From the NCBI GenBank assembly GCA_002315655.1, contig DCHO01000016.1, positions 22,473 through 30,258 on the forward strand: DNA of 7,786 nt, read 5' to 3'. The position numbers and the translations under genes are program-made. Below, in pieces: positions 4,612-7,786 of the stretch (position 1 is the first letter of the stretch; the number at the start of each line of letters is the position of its first letter). The notes beneath the pieces were generated by a model, which was not told the DNA's origin, did no database searches, and saw nothing but the letters and a program-made list of their open reading frames with translations. Origin of the DNA: Christensenella sp. UBA1750. GTDB lineage: Bacteria; Bacillota; Clostridia; Christensenellales; UBA1750.

Positions 4612-6585
4612 ATGCGCAAGCTCCCCACAAGGCAGGTTCATCTGGACTTTCACACCTCGCCCTTCATCCCCGATGTGGGCAAACAGTTTGACAAGAAACA
4701 ATTCCAGCAGGCACTCATCGAGGGCGACCTCAACTCCATCACGGTCTTTGCCAAGTGCCACCACGGCTACTGCTATTTTCCCACCAAGGTGGGGCAGCAG
4801 CACCCCACCATGGAGCCGGGCTTTGATTTGACGGGTGCCATGGTGGATGCCGCCCATGAAATCGGTGTGGATGCGCCCATCTACATCACGGCGGGCTGGT
4901 CGGTCAAGGATGCCACCAAGCACCCCGAATGGTGTATGTGCAACAAGGACGGCAGCAAGCGCACCAACAACTTTGACCCCAACGCGCTTCCCACTGATCC
5001 CCGCCCCATGTGCTCCTGGGATCATCTTTGCTTAACAGGCGATTACGCACGGGAAATCTACGCCTTGACCCGCGAAATCTGCGACCGCTATGAGAAGGTC
5101 GATGGGCTGTTCTATGATATTGTGTATCTGAAGGACACCTGCTACTGCCCCTCCTGCGTATCGGGCATGAAGGCCGCAGGGCTTGACCCGGACAATATCG
5201 AGGATGCAAGAAGCTGGTACCGCAAGGCCCATCTGGAATTTATGGAGAACTGCACCAAAATTCTCCACGAAAAGCACCCCGATGCCACCATCTTCTTCAA
5301 TTCCGGCGGCGCGGACATTTACCGCCCCGAATACCACGCGGGACAGACCCATTTCGAGATGGAAGACCTGCCCACCACCTGGGGCGGCTACAACAAAATG
5401 CCTCCCCGCGCCTCGGTCATGAGCCGCTACGGCAAGGATTACCTCGGCATGACGGGCAAGTTCCACACCTCCTGGGGCGAGTTCGGCGGCTACAAGAACC
5501 CCGATGCGCTCAAATATGAGGTCATTATGATGGCCATGTTCGGCGCGAAATGCTCCGTAGGCGACCAAATGCCTCCGTCGGGCAAGATGGACATGGAAAC
5601 CTATAAACTCATCGGCAAGGCGTACCGCGCCTTGGAGCGCATCGAGCCTTGGACATACCCCGCCGCCCCCACCGCCGAAGTGGGCGTGTACCTCTCCGGC
5701 AATGAGGATTCCGACCAGGGGCTTCACTCCATGCTGCTGGAAAGCCACATCGACTTTGAGATCGTGATGCCCGGGGATGATTTATCCATCTACAAGGCGC
5801 TCATCCTCCCCGACTGCGTGACCTTATCCGACACCGAAGCCCAGCGCATTGCCCACTTTGCCGCCCAGAACAAGGCCGTGCTTTTCACCGGCACCAGCGC
5901 GGTCAAGGACGGTGCTTTCCAGCTCGACTGCGGCGCGGAATATCTCGGAGCCGCCAATTATCGTCAGGACTATTTCTGCCCCTCCGAGGCTCTGTCTCTG
6001 CCCTTTGGCAACGCGCCCTTCCTGTGCTATCAGGCGGCCAGCCGCGTGTCCCCCAAGGATGGGCACATTTTAGCGGAAATTTATGAACCGTGGTTCGACA
6101 GAACCTACGAAAAGTATTGCTCCCACCAAAACACGCCTTACCGCGATACGCCCGCCGCGCACCCCGCCGCCATCCGCAAGCACAAGGTCGTGTATCTTGC
6201 GCACCCCCTGTGCGCCATGTACAGCATTGACGGTGCGCAGCTCTTCCGCGAGGCATTGATTGCGGCACTTAAAACCGTCTATACGCCGAACTACGCCGTT
6301 GCCCTGCCCTCTGCCGGACGCACCCGCTTAACTTATCAGGCCGCAGAAAACCGCTACGTTTTCCATGCCGCCTACGCCTCCCCCATCCAGCGCGGGCGCA
6401 CGCAGGTCATCGAGGACATCGTACCGCTGTATCAGGTTCCCGTGACCATTCATTTGGACAAGCCTGTGAAATGCGTCCGCCTCGTTCCCGACGGCAGCGA
6501 GCTCCCCTTCACTTACGAAAACAGCCTTCTCTCCTTCGTGATTCCCTGCGTCAACCTCCATCAGGCCGTTGAAATCGACCTGTAA
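4612..6585 (+). CDS. GHL6-type glycoside-hydrolase-like protein with GATase-like domain
   Basis: A 657-residue cytoplasmic protein without signal peptide. The N-terminal part (1-350) reads as a TIM barrel of the GHL6/GH42-like clan: strand 1 LDFHTS (11-16), KCHHGYCYFPT (48-58), YITAGWS (91-97), DGLFYDI (164-170; D169), CYCPSC (177-182, possible metal site), HFEMED (247-252) and the hallmark GKFHTSWGEFGGYK (282-294; E290) with CSVGDQM (314-320). A beta-galactosidase-trimerisation/GATase-like domain follows (about 356-450), then a C-terminal beta-rich part (525-657). AGGAGG (4599-4604) lies 7 nt before the ATG; the open frame from 4540 starts before the promoter and is rejected. The gene stands alone between a promoter and a terminator. 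The substrate is unknown: host-glycan sugars are suggested by the lyase across the divergent region. D12 and H138 are candidate catalytic residues by position only; D169 and E290 are alternatives. Confidence 0.85.
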   Translation: MRKLPTRQVHLDFHTSPFIPDVGKQFDKKQFQQALIEGDLNSITVFAKCHHGYCYFPTKVGQQHPTMEPGFDLTGAMVDAAHEIGVDAPIYITAGWSVKDATKHPEWCMCNKDGSKRTNNFDPNALPTDPRPMCSWDHLCLTGDYAREIYALTREICDRYEKVDGLFYDIVYLKDTCYCPSCVSGMKAAGLDPDNIEDARSWYRKAHLEFMENCTKILHEKHPDATIFFNSGGADIYRPEYHAGQTHFEMEDLPTTWGGYNKMPPRASVMSRYGKDYLGMTGKFHTSWGEFGGYKNPDALKYEVIMMAMFGAKCSVGDQMPPSGKMDMETYKLIGKAYRALERIEPWTYPAAPTAEVGVYLSGNEDSDQGLHSMLLESHIDFEIVMPGDDLSIYKALILPDCVTLSDTEAQRIAHFAAQNKAVLFTGTSAVKDGAFQLDCGAEYLGAANYRQDYFCPSEALSLPFGNAPFLCYQAASRVSPKDGHILAEIYEPWFDRTYEKYCSHQNTPYRDTPAAHPAAIRKHKVVYLAHPLCAMYSIDGAQLFREALIAALKTVYTPNYAVALPSAGRTRLTYQAAENRYVFHAAYASPIQRGRTQVIEDIVPLYQVPVTIHLDKPVKCVRLVPDGSELPFTYENSLLSFVIPCVNLHQAVEIDL

Positions 6586-6590
6586 ACAGC

Positions 6591-6632
6591 AAAAAAGGAT
6601 GTGCGGCGAAGCAATCGTCACACATCCTTTTT
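6591..6632. terminator. Bidirectional terminator after the GHL6 gene
   Basis: A perfect 12-bp stem, AAAAAGGATGTG (6592-6603) with CACATCCTTTTT (6621-6632), around a 17-nt loop, starting 6 nt after the GHL6 stop codon. The plus strand ends in TTTTT and the minus strand in TTTTTT, so it can work in both directions. No minus-strand protein gene needs it, which supports the leftward RNA candidate at 6592-6702. Confidence 0.88.
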
Positions 6633-6702
6633 ATGAATGAATTTTTCGTCAGATGCGATTGCAGAAAGCGAAGGGTTACCGAAGGTAAATCGAGATTTCT
6701 GC
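6592..6702 (-). ncRNA. Candidate small RNA between promoter palindrome and terminator
   Basis: The left arm of the palindrome at 6709-6741 is an extended -10 on the minus strand (TGCTATACT, 6717-6709), predicting a start near 6702. From exactly that base the RNA could fold GCAGAAA (6702-6696) with TTTCTGC (6667-6661), enclosing a smaller TTACC/GGTAA hairpin, and then runs into the terminator at 6632-6591 with six U residues. The result is an RNA of about 110 nt with no supported reading frame. The weak point is the absence of a recognisable -35, so promoter activity may be low, need an activator, or be absent. No known family is recognised. Confidence 0.4.
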
Positions 6703-6708
6703 CTTTCC

Positions 6709-6741
6709 AGTATAGCACAGCCTTTCCGATTGTGCTATACT
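6709..6741. repeat. Perfect inverted repeat with divergent extended -10 sites
   Basis: AGTATAGCACA (6709-6719) and its exact complement TGTGCTATACT (6731-6741) are separated by 11 bp, giving arms centred 22 bp apart, about two helical turns, as expected for an operator bound by a dimer or tetramer. Each arm ends in an extended -10 (TGCTATACT). The right arm would start the membrane-protein operon near 6748; the left would start a minus-strand RNA near 6702. GCCTTTCC is also repeated directly (6701-6708, 6720-6727). No -35 close to consensus is present in either direction. Confidence 0.7.
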
Positions 6742-6774
6742 GATGGAAACGCAATCAGAAAGGATTTCGGAATC

Positions 6775-7056
6775 ATGGGAGAGAAAAGGACAACGCTCAT
6801 TCTGCTTGCCGTCACTCTTGTGTTCGTGGTGCTGGGTATTCTTCTTCTGCCCGCGCAGGTGGTCATTCAGGTGGGCTCGGACGGGCAGCCCTCCAGCATT
6901 GTGCCTAAGGCCGTGGGCATTCTCATCCCGGCGGGCATCTCGGTTTTCGGTGTATGTATGCGTTATTTCGCAGGAGAGGCTTACAAGCGCAAGGGCTTCA
7001 TCACAACCATAGTCGGCTTCGTGGCCGCCATTTTATGCCTGATCTTCAATTTATAA
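6775..7056 (+). CDS. Small three-helix membrane protein, DUF1648/SdpI-like
   Basis: A 93-residue integral membrane protein with three predicted helices (about 8-28, 45-64 and 74-93) and almost no soluble part; the loop KRKG (71-74) is positively charged. The stretch after helix 1, LLPAQVVIQVGSDGQPSS (24-41), followed by a proline-containing helix 2, resembles the DUF1648 segment of SdpI-type immunity and signalling proteins, though the motif is loose and the protein is short. The start at 6775 is chosen for AAAGGA (6759-6764), 10 nt upstream, and because the extended -10 at 6733-6741 would start transcription near 6748; the longer frame from 6637 crosses this promoter. It is first in a two-gene operon with the beta-sandwich gene 21 nt downstream. 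Function is unknown. Confidence 0.75.
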   Translation: MGEKRTTLILLAVTLVFVVLGILLLPAQVVIQVGSDGQPSSIVPKAVGILIPAGISVFGVCMRYFAGEAYKRKGFITTIVGFVAAILCLIFNL

Positions 7057-7077
7057 AAACATAAAGGAGCAACCGTT

Positions 7078-7698
7078 ATGATCTCATTTATGCAAAACGA
7101 CATTTCCGAAGGCGAGCTGCTGTTTGCGGACGACTTTCCCACAGGCGACATTTCCGACCGCTGGGAAATTTCCGGCGGCGAGTGGGAAGCCAAGGACGGC
7201 ATCCTCACAGGGCGTTTCCGCGGCAACGGCGGCGGGCTGATCTACTCCCGCGACCAGTTCCCCGGCGACATTATGCTGGATTTCTACGGCACCATGCTTG
7301 CCCCCTGCGACAACGACTTAAACTTCACCTTCCGTGCCGACGGCTGGGATTATGCGAAAAACGACGCTTCTATCGGCTACATCGGCGGGCTCAACGGCTG
7401 GTGGACGAAGCAGGCGGGCATCGAACGTTATCCCGGCTGCGGGCTCCACGCCATGTCCGGCTTCCGGGGCGTGCCCGGGCGTGAATACCACATTCAGACC
7501 GGCATCATCGGGAACCAGTGCTTCCTCGCCGTGGATGATGAAGTGGTGGTGGCACTGGGCGACCCCGACCCGATAAACGACCCCAAGTGCAACCGCGTGG
7601 GGCTGGGTACCTATTGCAGTCAAATCGCCTTCCGCGCCTTCCGGGTGTATCGTCCCAAAGTGACCCGCGTGAGCCGCGCCTATATTCCCCAATTCTAA
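7078..7698 (+). CDS. Concanavalin-like beta-sandwich protein of unknown function
   Basis: A 206-residue soluble protein rich in beta strands, without signal peptide. The N-terminal pattern LLFADDFPTG...WEISGGEWEAKDGILTG (14-45) is typical of LamG-like/DUF1080-type sandwich domains of carbohydrate-active proteins, where an early DDF, a W and a G-x-W strand are shared; the closing strands are GREYHIQTGIIGN and FRAFRVYRP (184-192). Similar stand-alone cytoplasmic sandwich proteins (for example YesU, DUF1961) are known in plant- and host-glycan loci, but I cannot fix the exact family. AAAGGAG (7063-7069) lies 8 nt before the ATG at 7078; a second ATG at 7090 is less well spaced. It probably binds or acts on a sugar, judging by fold and neighbours; no catalytic residues can be named. 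Confidence 0.8.
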   Translation: MISFMQNDISEGELLFADDFPTGDISDRWEISGGEWEAKDGILTGRFRGNGGGLIYSRDQFPGDIMLDFYGTMLAPCDNDLNFTFRADGWDYAKNDASIGYIGGLNGWWTKQAGIERYPGCGLHAMSGFRGVPGREYHIQTGIIGNQCFLAVDDEVVVALGDPDPINDPKCNRVGLGTYCSQIAFRAFRVYRPKVTRVSRAYIPQF

Positions 7699-7702
7699 GC
7701 AA

Positions 7703-7727
7703 AAAGCCTTCCGGCAAGTAGGGCTTT
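7703..7727 (-). terminator. Hairpin at the window end, terminator best on the minus strand
   Basis: AAAGCCTT (7703-7710) pairs with AGGGCTTT (7720-7727), 8 bp with one wobble, around a 9-nt loop, 4 nt after the stop of the beta-sandwich gene. On the plus strand it is followed by CATACTG, with no T-run, so termination would be poor. On the minus strand the stem runs into TTTTT, so it may also end a convergent gene lying beyond the right edge. Confidence 0.5.
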
Positions 7728-7786
7728 CATACTGTCAAAAAAGGTCAATAAATGCATAGCGAGACTTGAGATAATGCACAAAGAAA

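Noticed and set aside
5032..5748. A 238-codon minus-strand open frame
   Set aside because: It is antisense to the GHL6 gene; the composition is that of a shadow frame and no promoter or ribosome site is seen.
6637..6774. Longer N-terminus for the small membrane protein
   Set aside because: The extension crosses the promoter palindrome, has no ribosome site, and its sequence is unlike a protein domain.
1..7786. CRISPR array, tRNA, rRNA or insertion sequence
   Set aside because: No regularly spaced direct repeats, no cloverleaf, no rRNA-like tracts and no transposase or terminal repeats were seen on either strand.

Overview
The window looks like chromosomal DNA of a GC-rich gut-type Firmicute (Clostridia, perhaps Oscillospirales-like). 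The grounds are consensus AGGAGG ribosome sites on nearly every gene, sigma-A style promoters, short intrinsic terminators, gene families common in gut Clostridia, and a Firmicutes-type holin-like peptide toxin. The assignment is inferred from style and cannot be proven from the window alone.

Layout, left to right. (1) A plus-strand metallo-beta-lactamase-fold hydrolase (133-828) has its own promoter and ends at a hairpin shared with the convergent neighbour. (2) A tightly packed minus-strand operon is read in the order N-acetylneuraminate lyase-like aldolase (3205-4131), FAD-dependent oxidoreductase (2005-3192) and AAA-ATPase/CYTH triphosphatase fusion (880-1983), with gaps of 12 and 21 nt. 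(3) The 480-nt region between the divergent operons (4132-4611) looks empty on an ordinary gene map. It holds what reads as a complete type I toxin-antitoxin module: a 28-residue holin-like peptide gene on the minus strand (4305-4391) with a strong promoter, a 5'-end stem-loop and a hairpin covering its ribosome site, and an ~86-nt antisense RNA on the plus strand (about 4232-4317) with a near-consensus promoter and a terminator whose stem contains the toxin stop codon. (4) A plus-strand gene for a 657-residue GHL6-type glycoside-hydrolase-like protein (4612-6585) has its own promoter and terminator. (5) A 190-nt gap holds a perfect 11+11 bp inverted repeat whose two arms are divergent extended -10 promoters. 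The leftward one could make a ~110-nt noncoding RNA ending at the shared terminator. (6) A two-gene plus-strand operon follows: a 93-residue three-helix membrane protein with a DUF1648/SdpI-like segment (6775-7056) and a 206-residue beta-sandwich protein (7078-7698). A final hairpin follows. Bases 1-76 hold no feature I can support.

How the genes may work together. The lyase-like aldolase, the oxidoreductase, the glycosidase-like protein and the beta-sandwich protein suggest a small locus for a host-glycan sugar, possibly a sialic acid or another 2-keto-3-deoxy sugar acid. The lyase keeps the residues that contact the sialic acid side chain, but no NanE or NanK, transporter or recognisable sialidase is in view, so the substrate is inferred. 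The toxin-antitoxin module sits between the two divergent arms of this locus and is the most interesting item here. The MBL protein and the AAA-CYTH protein look like general cell functions rather than part of the sugar pathway.
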